From Pandoraea commovens (lineage in GTDB: Bacteria > Pseudomonadota > Gammaproteobacteria > Burkholderiales > Burkholderiaceae): DNA of 64,000 nt. The position numbers and the translations under genes are program-made. The stretch lies in NCBI RefSeq assembly GCF_902459615.1, contig NZ_CABPSA010000009.1:62001-126000 (forward strand), given 5' to 3'. Below the pieces are notes generated by a model. That model was not told where the DNA came from and did no database searches. It saw nothing but the letters and a program-made list of their open reading frames with translations. Positions 8,533 to 18,891 of the stretch are shown here, in pieces. Every line of letters starts with the position of its first letter. The stretch's first letter is position 1.

Positions 8533-9375
8533 ATGGAAATCGAAGCCGACGCCGACGCCGTCACCCAGCAAGCGCTTCTGCGTGCTGTTCACCGGCATAC
8601 CGGCATCTCGATGAACGAGAAGAAGTGGACGATGTTGCAGGGCCGTTTGCGCCCGCGCCTGCGCACGCTCTCGCTGCGCTGCTATCGCGACTATCTCGCG
8701 CTGCTGGAGAACACGCCGGACGAGATTCGCAACTTCGTGAATCTCGTCACGACGAACGAAACCACGTTCTTTCGCACCCCGCGCGTGTGGGATTACTTCG
8801 CTCAGCACTACCTGCCACGCTGGCATGCCGCCAATCCGGGACGCGCCTTCCACATGTGGTCGGCCGCCGCTTCCTCCGGTGAAGAGTCGTATTCCGCCGC
8901 GATGATCTGCGAGGAATTTCGGGCGCGTCACCCGGGCTTCCAGTATCAGATCCACGCGACCGACATTTCGAGTCAGGTGCTGGCCGTCGCAATGGCGGGT
9001 AACTACGGCGGTCGCAGTATCGACGGGCTGAAGCAACAGCGTCCGGCCATGCTCGCGAAGTACTTCCGTCCGAGCGCAGGCGGGTTCACGGTCGCGCCCG
9101 AGTTGCGTGCACACATCACGTTTGGCGAGCACAACCTTTACCAGCGCCTGGCGCGTCGCGAGGCGTTCGACCTCGTCATGCTGCGCAATGTGCTGATCTA
9201 TTTCGAGACGGGCGATCAGGAACGGGTGTTGGAGAACGTACGACGCACGCTTACCCCCGAAGGCGTGCTGATCGTCGGCGAATCGGAGTCGCTCTCGCGA
9301 CTGTCCACCGGCTATCAATTTGAGCAACCGCTCATTTACCGCAATCAGGGGGCGTCGAATGGGGCCGTCGCATGA
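8533..9375 (+). CDS. cheR: Chemoreceptor methyltransferase CheR
   Basis: CheR methylates glutamates on chemoreceptors with SAM. The 280-residue protein has the N-terminal helical domain (about 10-70), TTNETTFFRTP, then the SAM-binding domain (WSAAASSGEESYS, HATDISSQVL) and FDLVMLRNVLIYF near the end. AGAGGG precedes the ATG. The 3' end overlaps the cheD start. In this locus it probably acts on the double-PAS receptor encoded just upstream. Confidence 0.96.
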   Translation: MEIEADADAVTQQALLRAVHRHTGISMNEKKWTMLQGRLRPRLRTLSLRCYRDYLALLENTPDEIRNFVNLVTTNETTFFRTPRVWDYFAQHYLPRWHAANPGRAFHMWSAAASSGEESYSAAMICEEFRARHPGFQYQIHATDISSQVLAVAMAGNYGGRSIDGLKQQRPAMLAKYFRPSAGGFTVAPELRAHITFGEHNLYQRLARREAFDLVMLRNVLIYFETGDQERVLENVRRTLTPEGVLIVGESESLSRLSTGYQFEQPLIYRNQGASNGAVA

Positions 9376-9886
9376 CATTCAGGTGTTGATGGGCGAGGTG
9401 CGCATCGGGCGCGGTGAAGACGTGCTGCGGGCCACCCTCGGTTCGTGCGTCGGCATCGGGCTGATGTGGCGCTCGCGCGGGCTCTACGGCCTCGCACACT
9501 GCCTGCTTCCGGAAGCGCCGAATCCGACGCTGGCCATCGGTGCGAAGTACGTCACACAGGCGGTGCCGTCGTTGCTCGCGCTGATGAAGGCGGACGGCGC
9601 ACGCCGTAGCGAGATCGAAGCGGTGATCGCCGGTGGCGGCAACATGATGCCGCACCAGCCACCGGCCAAGCATGGTCTGATCGGCGTGGCGAACGCCAAG
9701 ATGGCGCAGGCGCTGATCGCCGAGACGGGCATACCGATCGTCCACGTCGAAGTTGGCGGGGAAGTCGGACGGCAACTGTTGATCGACTGCGCGCGTCACG
9801 CGTTTCACGTGCGCACCATTGGCTCGAACGGGGGTGCCGCCATGCCGCGACGCCCTGCTCTCAAACTCGTGGGACGTGATTCATGA
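9359..9886 (+). CDS. cheD: Chemoreceptor glutamine deamidase CheD
   Basis: CheD deamidates receptor glutamines to glutamates. The start at 9359 (MGPSHDIQVLMGEVRIG) is preferred because of a purine-rich AGGGGG upstream and because it begins where the family begins; this gives 175 residues. Catalytic Cys30 (ATLGSCVG) and His47 (GLAHCLLP) have the 17-residue spacing known for the family. It overlaps cheR by 17 bp, and its stop overlaps the next gene by ATGA, so the three genes are coupled. No cheC partner is present. Confidence 0.93.
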   Translation: MGPSHDIQVLMGEVRIGRGEDVLRATLGSCVGIGLMWRSRGLYGLAHCLLPEAPNPTLAIGAKYVTQAVPSLLALMKADGARRSEIEAVIAGGGNMMPHQPPAKHGLIGVANAKMAQALIAETGIPIVHVEVGGEVGRQLLIDCARHAFHVRTIGSNGGAAMPRRPALKLVGRDS

Positions 9887-11763
9887 ATGCACGGACACCG
9901 GGATTTCCGTTTCTCCAGCGCGACGCCGTCGCGGGCACGACCGTTTTGCCGCCAACGGTATCGCCTTACCAGGGTTATCAGGGCGTTAAGGGCTATGGAT
10001 GCGGCTACGGACCGATGCCGGGCGTGACGACATACATGCGCGATGCGGAGCTTTTACCATCCTCCTCATCGGATACGCATGACTTGCCTGAGCCGTGTGC
10101 CGACGGCGCGCTAGTAGACGTGGCGTCGCCATCGCTGGCGTCTACCGAAGTCACGCTGACGACGCCAGCAAAAGTACGCGTTGCAACTGCGGACGACATC
10201 GAGGTGTTCGGCTCGTTTCATCTGGGCGACGTCGAATTTGCGTTGCCGATTGCGGCGTTGCAGGAGGTCGTGAATTTCCCCGAGCGCATTACGCCTGTGC
10301 CACTTTCGCCCGCCTTTCTGCTCGGGTTGTTCAACCTGCGCGGCACGCTCATTCCCATCGTCGATCTGAAGCCGTTGCTGGCGATTGCTGGCGCAACGAA
10401 CGTCGCGGGCGCCGGGTCCCGCAATGCCACGCCGGTGACGGAGAAGATCGCCATCGTGGATGTGGAAGGCATTCGCGTCGGACTGTTGTTCGATAGTACG
10501 AGTGAGATTCTGCGTGTGCGGGCGTCGCAACGAACGGCATTCGAATACGACCCGTCGCACGTTGCGCCGCAGGTGGTGTCCGGTGCCATCAAGCTCGATG
10601 GCGGCGACCGCATTTTGCAGATCCTCGCACCCGGTGCGCTCGTCCACATCGAGAACATGCCGCAATTGCTCGCGCGTCAGGCGCTCAGCGCGCCGCAGCG
10701 CCGCCAGCAGCGGCAACGGCTGCAATGCGTGTCGTTCACCGTCGAGCACTCGCGTCTGGCGCTGCCGATGAGCGCGATCCGCGAGATCATCCGCATCCCC
10801 GATTTGCAGAACTCGGCGCTGGCGAGTGTCTTCTGCGTCGGCATGCTGAACCTGCGCGGCACGGTCGTGCCCGTCATCGATTTCGCGCATTTTCTGGGGT
10901 TGCAGGCGAGCCGTCCGGCGCCGGAGATTGCAGGGACGGCGTCCGACCCGAGGCGCATTCTGATCGTCAAACAGGAAGACGTGCACTTCGGTTTGCTGGT
11001 CGACGCAGTGGACAGCATCGTCACCTATTACGCTGACGAGTTGCTGGCGATGCCGTCGTTCAGCGCATCACACGCGCAGCTCTTCGCAGGATGCATTCCG
11101 CGCGAGCCGGTGGACGCGGGAGGTGCGACCGTCACGTCGAACGACATCGTGCTGCTCAACGCCGACGAACTCTTCACGCATTCGCAGGTACTCGAACTCA
11201 CACGCGGGCATCGCGAGTTGTATCGCGAGACGGACCCGGCGCAACGGGCAAAAGCGGGTGAGGCGACTTGGCGCGGCGCGAAATCGTCGCGCGGAACACG
11301 TCACGCGTATGTGTCGTTCCGTTTGCAGCACATGCTCGCGGTGCGTCTCGACCAGTTGCGCGAGATCATTCACGATTCGCCGGATGTGATGCCTGCACCG
11401 GGGGCACCGTCGTTCGTGCGTGGCATGCTCAATTTGCGGCGCGAACTGGTGACCATCGTCGATCTGCGAGCGCTTTACGGCATGCCGATGCAGGACGATG
11501 CGCAGGCGCGCAAGATTCTGGTCATCGAACACGGCAAGGACAAGTTCGGGCTGCTGGTCGACGCCATCGAGAACATCGTCACGTTGGACGAAGCGGACAA
11601 GTTGCCCGTCCCCGCCATGCTGCTCGGACGCGCGACCCACGAGATGCGCAACGACATGCGTGAGGCGGTGGAACTCCCGACGGCGGACGGTGCTGCGCGC
11701 ACAGCGATGCTGCTCGATCTTCAGCCGCTCAAGATGCGTCTGGAGACAGCGTTGGCGCAATGA
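9883..11763 (+). CDS. Triple-CheW-domain coupling protein
   Basis: A 626-residue protein made of three CheW domains in series, beginning near residues 105, 279 and 473. Each has the CheW core with a ..GxLNLRG/R...P/TIVD-type strand (GLFNLRGTLIPIVDL, GMLNLRGTVVPVIDF, GMLNLRRELVTIVDL). About 100 unordered residues precede the first domain. CheW links receptors to the histidine kinase CheA; a three-headed version could bridge several receptor or kinase units. No cheA, cheB or cheY is in the window, so the kinase must be encoded elsewhere. Coupled to cheD by ATGA overlap. Confidence 0.9.
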   Translation: MNARTPGFPFLQRDAVAGTTVLPPTVSPYQGYQGVKGYGCGYGPMPGVTTYMRDAELLPSSSSDTHDLPEPCADGALVDVASPSLASTEVTLTTPAKVRVATADDIEVFGSFHLGDVEFALPIAALQEVVNFPERITPVPLSPAFLLGLFNLRGTLIPIVDLKPLLAIAGATNVAGAGSRNATPVTEKIAIVDVEGIRVGLLFDSTSEILRVRASQRTAFEYDPSHVAPQVVSGAIKLDGGDRILQILAPGALVHIENMPQLLARQALSAPQRRQQRQRLQCVSFTVEHSRLALPMSAIREIIRIPDLQNSALASVFCVGMLNLRGTVVPVIDFAHFLGLQASRPAPEIAGTASDPRRILIVKQEDVHFGLLVDAVDSIVTYYADELLAMPSFSASHAQLFAGCIPREPVDAGGATVTSNDIVLLNADELFTHSQVLELTRGHRELYRETDPAQRAKAGEATWRGAKSSRGTRHAYVSFRLQHMLAVRLDQLREIIHDSPDVMPAPGAPSFVRGMLNLRRELVTIVDLRALYGMPMQDDAQARKILVIEHGKDKFGLLVDAIENIVTLDEADKLPVPAMLLGRATHEMRNDMREAVELPTADGAARTAMLLDLQPLKMRLETALAQ

Positions 11764-12142
11764 GTCGCGGCAACAAGGCCGTTCAAGGGTGAGGAAGCGG
11801 CAAGCGCGGGATGTAAGTACTGAAGTAAAACCGGCGGATTCGCGAGCGCCGGTGCAGGGCCCTGCGGCGTGTCGGGGGGCACGCCGCAGGGGTGGTATGC
11901 ACGTTGCATAGCGTCGAATTGCCAGCGAGACCGAGCTTACAAATCGAATTCCGCCTGCGCTCGCTCCCAACGCTGCCACGTTTGAGCAAAGCGATCCATG
12001 GGCTTGAGCCAGTCTCGAAGTTTCGGATTGAGCCATCCACTCACAATTTGCAGCTCGCGGAGGCCTTCGCAACCTAGGCGACGAAAAGCAGTCCTCCAGT
12101 TCACTCCATTCCATTACCTGCCGTACCCCGGACCTCGTGTCG
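11764..12142. other. Intergenic region with a long inverted repeat
   Basis: No convincing gene. The main structure is a perfect 12-bp inverted repeat, 11860-11871 with 11880-11891, separated by eight bases. It lacks a T tract, so it is not a classical terminator, but it may end the chemosensory operon with Rho or protect its 3' end. Confidence 0.5.
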
Positions 12143-12296
12143 TTGAACGATGAGGAAAACGAGTATACTTTCGCCGCTGCCCTAAACTTCCTCTCCCAGC
12201 TTCCATACTGGTGATGACGCTAGGTATGTATTTGGCCTCACCCGCGTGGGGTCATCCGAATCGCACAAAAAACCCGCTCGCGCGGGTTTTTTGTTT
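12143..12296 (+). ncRNA. Candidate promoter plus structured small RNA
   Basis: TTGAAC (12143-12148) and TATACT (12164-12169) form a promoter-like pair with a short 15-bp spacer. About 120 nt follow before the terminator at 12265. Within it GATGAC (12213-12218) can pair with GTCATC (12251-12256), enclosing a smaller GC hairpin. No ribosome site is seen. Expression is inferred and the spacer is sub-optimal. Confidence 0.35.
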
Positions 12297-12298
12297 TT
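12265..12298. terminator. Bidirectional rho-independent terminator
   Basis: Perfect 13-bp stem (12265-12277 with 12282-12294) with A tracts on the left and T tracts on the right. It can stop the minus-strand patatin transcript and any plus-strand RNA from 12143. Confidence 0.88.
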
Positions 12299-12336
12299 CG
12301 GTGCACTCCCAAGACTTCCTTTGTCGGAACACTTCC

Positions 12337-13518
12337 TCAAATCACTTCATGACGATGGATATCGTGCGTGACGAAGCCTCGGGCATCATCCGGCATCGCT
12401 AGCCAGTCGGGATGCGCCAGTGTGCGGCGAACGTCGTCGAGACCGCTGGCCCAGTGATCGAGCATCGTGGACAGCCCGAATTGATAGTCCTTGTAGTGCC
12501 CCTCGTATTCCTTGTTGCGATAAATCAGCTGCACGACGTTGTAGCGCTTGCTGCACGCAATCTCCTGCGCCGCATGACACCACGGATCACGCGCACGCAC
12601 ATCCGCAGGCACACGATCGAGCACCTCGCGCAACACGCGTCGATAGTGCTGGGCACGCTGCAAGTTGTCCGTCACCAGACGAGTACGGCTTGAGAACTGG
12701 ATGTCCTTCTGCCGTCCCGCGACGTCGTTCAGATTATCGGGCAACGGCCCCCGCGCACTCCACAGATCGACCTGAAACGCGAGCGTGTCCCGGCGCGGCG
12801 ACGTGCCCAGCACCTCCGAGAGCGGCGTGTTCGACACGAGGCCGCCATCCCAGAAATACTGCCCGTCGATCTCCACGGCAGGGAATCCCGGCGGCAACGC
12901 GCCCGACGCCATGAAGTGCTCCGCCCGCAACGTCTCGCGCGTGTTGTCGAAATACACGAAGTTGCCGGTATGCACATTGACCGCGCCGACCGACACACGA
13001 ATCTCGCGCGCATTGATCCGGTCGAAATCGGCGAACCGCTCCAACGTTCCGCGCAACGCAGACGTATCGTAATAACTCGCATGCGCCGGGTCGCCCATGG
13101 CCGTGGGCAATGGCTGCGGCCAGCGCGGCGTGAAAAAGCCCTTCTGGCCCTCCGCCATCGCGCGCCACGCCTGCCAGGCGCTGTAAGCGATGCGCCCCGA
13201 CTCCGGGCCGTTGAGGATGGCGGCTTCGAACGGTGCGGGGAGCGGTGGAAAGACGGCGGGCTCGCAAATCGTCCGCCAGAACGCTTCGAGTTGCTCGACG
13301 CGGCGCTCCGGCGCATTGCCCGCAATGATTGCCGTGTTCAGCGCACCGATGGAAATCCCAGCGATCCAGTTCGGTTCGATACCCGACTCGTACAGACCGG
13401 CGTACACACCCGCCTGATAGGCCCCTAACGCACCGCCCCCCTGCAAAACGAGCGCCACCGTCTCGTACGGCGGTAGATCGATGGCGCGTTTGGGGACTTT
13501 GGGCGGATTGGCCGTCAT
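12337..13518 (-). CDS. Patatin-like phospholipase
   Basis: A 393-residue patatin-family acyl hydrolase. It shows the oxyanion loop LVLQGGGALGAYQAG, the nucleophile motif GISIG (residues about 54-58) and the DGG motif with the catalytic aspartate (YFWDGGLVSN). The C-terminal third (about 290-393) matches the extra domain often found in this Burkholderiales subgroup. No signal peptide, so it is probably cytoplasmic. AGGAG lies seven bases before the ATG. It sits just after bdhA on the same strand (83 bp gap). That pairing suggests a role in polyhydroxybutyrate or lipid turnover, which is inference. Confidence 0.92.
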   Translation of the reverse strand: MTANPPKVPKRAIDLPPYETVALVLQGGGALGAYQAGVYAGLYESGIEPNWIAGISIGALNTAIIAGNAPERRVEQLEAFWRTICEPAVFPPLPAPFEAAILNGPESGRIAYSAWQAWRAMAEGQKGFFTPRWPQPLPTAMGDPAHASYYDTSALRGTLERFADFDRINAREIRVSVGAVNVHTGNFVYFDNTRETLRAEHFMASGALPPGFPAVEIDGQYFWDGGLVSNTPLSEVLGTSPRRDTLAFQVDLWSARGPLPDNLNDVAGRQKDIQFSSRTRLVTDNLQRAQHYRRVLREVLDRVPADVRARDPWCHAAQEIACSKRYNVVQLIYRNKEYEGHYKDYQFGLSTMLDHWASGLDDVRRTLAHPDWLAMPDDARGFVTHDIHRHEVI

Positions 13519-13601
13519 GACCGTTCTCCTGATGCTTGCTGTCTGATGATGAACACCGTCCCGACAAAGTCGCTGCCGGGACGGCGAACTGCCTCGTGCA
13601 C

Positions 13602-14399
13602 TTACTGCATGAACCAGCCGTGGCTCACGACGAACGACTGTCCGGTGAACGCCGCGCTCGGGAACGTCGCGAGGAACAGTGCCGTCTGCGCAACGTCGTC
13701 GACTGTGGTGAACACACCGTCGACCGTGCCGCCCAGCATCACCTTCTTGATGACTTCGTCTTCCGAAATGCCAAGCTCCTTGGCCTGCTCGGGAATCTGC
13801 TTGTCGACGAGCGGCGTGCGCACGAAGCCCGGGCAGATGACGTGCGAGCGCACGTTATGCTTCGCGCCTTCCTTGGCCAGCACGCGGGCGAGGCCGAGCA
13901 AAGCATGCTTGGCCGCCACGTACGCCGACTTCAGCGGCGACGCCTCATGTGAGTGCACCGAACCCATGTAAATGACGATGCCACCGCGGTCGTCCTTGTA
14001 CATGTGCTTGAGCGCCGCCTTGGTCGTCAGAAACGCGCCGTCGACGTGAATCGCCTGCATCTTCTTCCAGTCGGAAAACGCGTAGTTCTCGATCGGATTG
14101 ACGATCTGAATGCCCGCGTTCGAGATCAGGATGTCCACGGAACCGAACGTTTCCACGACCTTGTCGATGCCACTATTCACCGCCTCCTCGTTGGTGACGT
14201 CCATCGCCACCCCGATGGCGCGGCCACCGGCTGCCTTGATTTCTTCGACCACGGCGTCTGCGCCCTGCTGGTTCAGATCCGCAATCGCGATGGCCGCACC
14301 GGCTCGCGCCAGCGTCAGCGCAATCTCTTTCCCGATGCCGCTGGCAGCCCCCGTCACCACCGCGACTTTCCCATTCAACTGATTCACCGACTGGCTCAT
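13602..14399 (-). CDS. bdhA: 3-Hydroxybutyrate dehydrogenase
   Basis: A 265-residue short-chain dehydrogenase that interconverts 3-hydroxybutyrate and acetoacetate with NAD. It has the cofactor motif [13 protein letters not shown], the NAG motif ([12 protein letters not shown]), the catalytic Ser in [10 protein letters not shown] and the [10 protein letters not shown] Tyr-Lys pair. The [13 protein letters not shown] loop and the [13 protein letters not shown] end are typical of bacterial BDH. The ATG at 14399 is preferred over an upstream GTG because AGGAG is then seven bases away. It probably leads a two-gene operon with the patatin gene. Confidence 0.93.
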   Translation of the reverse strand: MSQSVNQLNGKVAVVTGAASGIGKEIALTLARAGAAIAIADLNQQGADAVVEEIKAAGGRAIGVAMDVTNEEAVNSGIDKVVETFGSVDILISNAGIQIVNPIENYAFSDWKKMQAIHVDGAFLTTKAALKHMYKDDRGGIVIYMGSVHSHEASPLKSAYVAAKHALLGLARVLAKEGAKHNVRSHVICPGFVRTPLVDKQIPEQAKELGISEDEVIKKVMLGGTVDGVFTTVDDVAQTALFLATFPSAAFTGQSFVVSHGWFMQ

Positions 14400-14524
14400 T
14401 TGCACACTCCTGATTCGTCAAAATGGCGGACCATGCAACGCGATGCGTGCGCATGGTTCGTCGAACACTGGCTGATGGCGGACGTCCCCGCATCGATGGG
14501 CAGGTCCAGCCGCCGCACAAACAG

Positions 14525-14550
14525 AAAAGGCGCCTTGCGGCGCCTTTTCC
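14525..14550 (-). terminator. Rho-independent terminator after ettA
   Basis: Perfect 10-bp stem (14525-14534 with 14539-14548) with a four-base loop. The left arm begins with AAAA, giving U residues at the 3' end of a minus-strand transcript. It lies six bases past the ettA stop. Confidence 0.8.
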
Positions 14551-14554
14551 TGCA

Positions 14555-16222
<1,668 letters not shown>

Positions 16223-16288
16223 TCGGCTTTCCTGATCCTGAAACGGTTATGACGGCTCACAGACGAGCGCCAGATAGCGGCAAGTTTA

Positions 16289-16678
16289 TCAAAGCGCGGC
16301 ACGCACAGCATCGGGCGCGTCGATCACCAGGTCGGCGCACGCGTACGCGCAGCACGGCAGCAGCCAGCCCTGCAGCTTCTCGTCGCGCGACAGACCCGGC
16401 CACTCGATCCGGTACGTCACCGGTGCACTCATGCCACCGGTCTGCGCCTGACACAAACAAGCACGACACGTACCGTTGCGACACAGACTCGGCAGCTTGA
16501 TGCCCGCTGCCTGTGCTGCGAGCAAGATCGGCATGTCGACCGGCACGTCGAACTGCCAGCTTGAGGGCATGAGCGTGACGCGATACGGCGTGATGGGCTT
16601 TGCGTCGCGGGCGTCGTGATTGTGCCCATTGGCAGCAGACGATCCCGTGTCAGGGGCAGCGGAGATGGCGCGATTCAA
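16289..16678 (-). CDS. Plant-type [2Fe-2S] ferredoxin
   Basis: A 129-residue protein with a C-terminal [2Fe-2S] ferredoxin domain. Cluster ligands are in LCRNGTCRACLC (C-x4-C-x2-C) with the fourth cysteine in LPCCAYA. It would carry single electrons in the cytoplasm; the partner enzyme is not evident nearby. The N-terminal 30 residues are low-complexity and the best available start is a TTG at 16678 with a weak ribosome site, so the true start is uncertain. It is divergent from the MazG-like gene. Confidence 0.82.
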   Translation of the reverse strand: MNRAISAAPDTGSSAANGHNHDARDAKPITPYRVTLMPSSWQFDVPVDMPILLAAQAAGIKLPSLCRNGTCRACLCQAQTGGMSAPVTYRIEWPGLSRDEKLQGWLLPCCAYACADLVIDAPDAVRAAL

Positions 16679-16790
16679 GGACGGAGGCAGCTACGGTGAG
16701 CGGTCGAAGGCGCTCGAAAGCGATGAACGTGCTACGCGGCGAATCTTGCAGCAACGCGCTACCATAACCCACTTTCGCCTCTCGAATCTC

Positions 16791-17177
16791 ATGTCCGACG
16801 CTCAGAAAACCGACACCGCGAATGCTGCCGATACCCCTGTGAGCCCCGTCGGCCGCCTCATCGACACCACGGGGCTGCGGGCCGAGCTACAAGCCTTCGC
16901 CGATGCCCGCGACTGGCATCAGTACCATTCGCCCAAGAACCTTGCGATGGCACTGTCGGTCGAAGTGGCTGAACTCGTCGAGATCTTCCAGTGGCACACC
17001 GAGGCGCAGGCCAACGCCGTCATGCAATCGAGTGAAGCGCGGCATGTCGAACAGGAACTGGCCGACATCACGATGTATCTGGTGCGTCTGACGATGGTGC
17101 TTGGTATCGACCTGAATCGCGCGGTCGCCGACAAACTTGTCCTGAACGCGCAGAAGTACCCGGCAACGAAGGCGTGA
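16791..17177 (+). CDS. MazG-like nucleotide pyrophosphohydrolase
   Basis: A 128-residue protein of the all-alpha NTP pyrophosphohydrolase superfamily (MazG/RS21-C6 type). It hydrolyses non-canonical or methylated dNTPs to monophosphates. The metal-binding glutamates are in LSVEVAELVEIFQW and EQELADITMYL, the pattern ExxE..ExxD of the family. The start at 16791 begins MSDAQKTD; a longer upstream frame overlaps the promoter region. It is divergent from the ferredoxin gene. Confidence 0.85.
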   Translation: MSDAQKTDTANAADTPVSPVGRLIDTTGLRAELQAFADARDWHQYHSPKNLAMALSVEVAELVEIFQWHTEAQANAVMQSSEARHVEQELADITMYLVRLTMVLGIDLNRAVADKLVLNAQKYPATKA

Positions 17178-17292
17178 CCCGGCGCGGCGGAAATCGTGCC
17201 GAGGCTCTGAATTGAGTGTCCGCCCCTTGCAATCGGGCCTCACGCCCGCATAACGGCCAAAGTCCGCCCCCGAATTTCGATCCGACAACGCT

Positions 17293-18513
17293 ATGTCCCA
17301 ATCCTCACAGGCTTCCCAGACGTCAGACGCGCCGCCCGGCGCGAGTCACACGCACAGCAAGCCGTCGAAACGCACACTCCCCGCACGTCCGCGCTGGTTG
17401 ATGCTCGCCATCATCGCGCTGCTGCACGCGTACATCGGCTGGCGTCTGCTGACACCGTTGCCCGTGGCCATTGGCTGGAAGGTGCTGGGCGGGTTGTGGC
17501 TCGCCGTCTCGACCGTGCTGATTCCGCTCGGTCTGATGAGCCGCGCTATCCAGAAGGAACCGCTCGCCACGTTGCTGACGTGGACCGGAATGACGGCGAT
17601 CGGGGTCTTCTCCTCGCTCTTCGTGTTCACGCTGCTGCGCGACGTGGTGCTCGGGGTCGCGATGGCCTTCTCGGCGCTCGACGCCCAGCTCGTCACCCGT
17701 TCGGCGGTCATCGTGCTGATACTGACGGCGGTGTCGACGGTGCTGGGCTTCTACAACGCACGACGCCTCGCCCGTGTGGTCGACGTCGACGTTCCGATTG
17801 CCAACCTTCCGTCCGAGCTCAAGGGCTTCACCATTGTCCAGTTGAGCGACATTCACGTGAGTTCGACGATTCGACGCGGCTATATCGAAGCGATCGTCGA
17901 GGCATCGAACGCGCTCAAGCCGGATCTCGTCGCGATCACCGGCGATCTGGTGGACGGCGGCGTGCCCGCGCTTCGCGACCATATCGCGCCGCTCGGCCAA
18001 CTGACCTCCCGCCACGGCACCTACGTCTGCACCGGCAACCATGAGTACTACTCAGGTGCCCCGGCGTGGGTCGCGGAATTGCGACGCATCGGTCTGACCG
18101 TTCTCGAAAACGAGCATGTGGTGCTCGACCACGAGGGGGCATCGCTGACGGTCGCCGGCGTGACAGACTTCACCGCGCATCAGTTCGATCCGGAAAAACG
18201 TAGCGATCCGCAGGCGGCCATCGACGGCGCACCCGACGGCGTGCCGCGCGTGCTGCTCGCGCATCAACCGCGCAGCGCCCCCGCCGCGCAGGAAGCCGGT
18301 TTCGACCTGCAACTCTCCGGACACACGCACGGCGGACAATTCTGGCCGTGGATGTACTTCGTGCCGCTGCAACAGCCGTTCGTGCATGGGCTGCACCGTC
18401 TTGACCGTCTCGCAATCTATGTGAGCCGGGGAACGGGCTATTGGGGACCGCCGAAGCGATTCGGTGCACCATCGGAAATCACGCGCATCCGGCTCGTGCC
18501 GGGCAAGGTTTAA
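17293..18513 (+). CDS. Membrane-anchored metallophosphoesterase
   Basis: A 406-residue calcineurin-like phosphoesterase similar to YaeI/YkuE proteins. Four hydrophobic segments fill about residues 35-160; the catalytic domain follows. Its metal motifs are in order: LSDIHVSS, TGDLVDGG, GNHEYYSG, HQPRSAP and SGHTHGGQFWPW. The family includes UDP-2,3-diacylglucosamine and phospholipid phosphoesterases; the substrate cannot be fixed here. The next gene (acylphosphatase) starts 14 bp after its stop, so cotranscription is likely. Confidence 0.9.
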   Translation: MSQSSQASQTSDAPPGASHTHSKPSKRTLPARPRWLMLAIIALLHAYIGWRLLTPLPVAIGWKVLGGLWLAVSTVLIPLGLMSRAIQKEPLATLLTWTGMTAIGVFSSLFVFTLLRDVVLGVAMAFSALDAQLVTRSAVIVLILTAVSTVLGFYNARRLARVVDVDVPIANLPSELKGFTIVQLSDIHVSSTIRRGYIEAIVEASNALKPDLVAITGDLVDGGVPALRDHIAPLGQLTSRHGTYVCTGNHEYYSGAPAWVAELRRIGLTVLENEHVVLDHEGASLTVAGVTDFTAHQFDPEKRSDPQAAIDGAPDGVPRVLLAHQPRSAPAAQEAGFDLQLSGHTHGGQFWPWMYFVPLQQPFVHGLHRLDRLAIYVSRGTGYWGPPKRFGAPSEITRIRLVPGKV

Positions 18514-18527
18514 CTGGATTTAATGCG

Positions 18528-18827
18528 ATGAAATCTCTTTCATCCGGCAGTGCTTCGCTGGAAACCGTAGCTGTGCGCCTGCGCGGCAAGATTCAGAGTG
18601 TGGGGTACCGTCATGCGGCCGTGCGCGAGGGGCATCTGATCGGCGTTCGCGGATGGGTGCAAGCACTGCCCGAGGGCGACATTCTCGCCGTGGTGCAGGG
18701 CACACCCGATCAGGTCGACAAGATGCTCGAATGGATGCGGCGCGGACCGCCCGGCGCGCGCGTCATGGAGTTCGAAAGCGAAGTGGAGTACACGGGCCGT
18801 CGTTTCGATCGGTTCGAACAACTTTGA
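18528..18827 (+). CDS. Acylphosphatase-family protein, catalytic Asn missing
   Basis: A 99-residue acylphosphatase-fold protein. Acylphosphatases hydrolyse carboxyl-phosphate bonds. The substrate-binding arginine is kept (KIQSVGYRHAA, corresponding to VQGVGFR), but the family GWVRN motif reads GWVQAL, so the catalytic asparagine is replaced by alanine. The tail ending RRFDRFEQL is like Burkholderiaceae homologues. It lies 14 bp after the phosphoesterase gene. The start at 18528 was chosen because it is the first ATG after that gene. Activity is doubtful. Confidence 0.82.
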   Translation: MKSLSSGSASLETVAVRLRGKIQSVGYRHAAVREGHLIGVRGWVQALPEGDILAVVQGTPDQVDKMLEWMRRGPPGARVMEFESEVEYTGRRFDRFEQL

Positions 18828-18867
18828 TCTGAGATTCGCGCGCAAGCGCTTGTCCGTTCCGATCCTG

Positions 18868-18878
18868 CCCCCCCCCCC
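18868..18878. repeat. Poly-C homopolymer, 11 residues
   Basis: Eleven consecutive C, located 14 bp before the preferred start of the GNAT gene. Such tracts can change length by slippage and alter translation or transcription; the count should be confirmed because sequencing errors are common in homopolymers. Confidence 0.9.
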
Positions 18879-18891
18879 GATACCGACCCCG

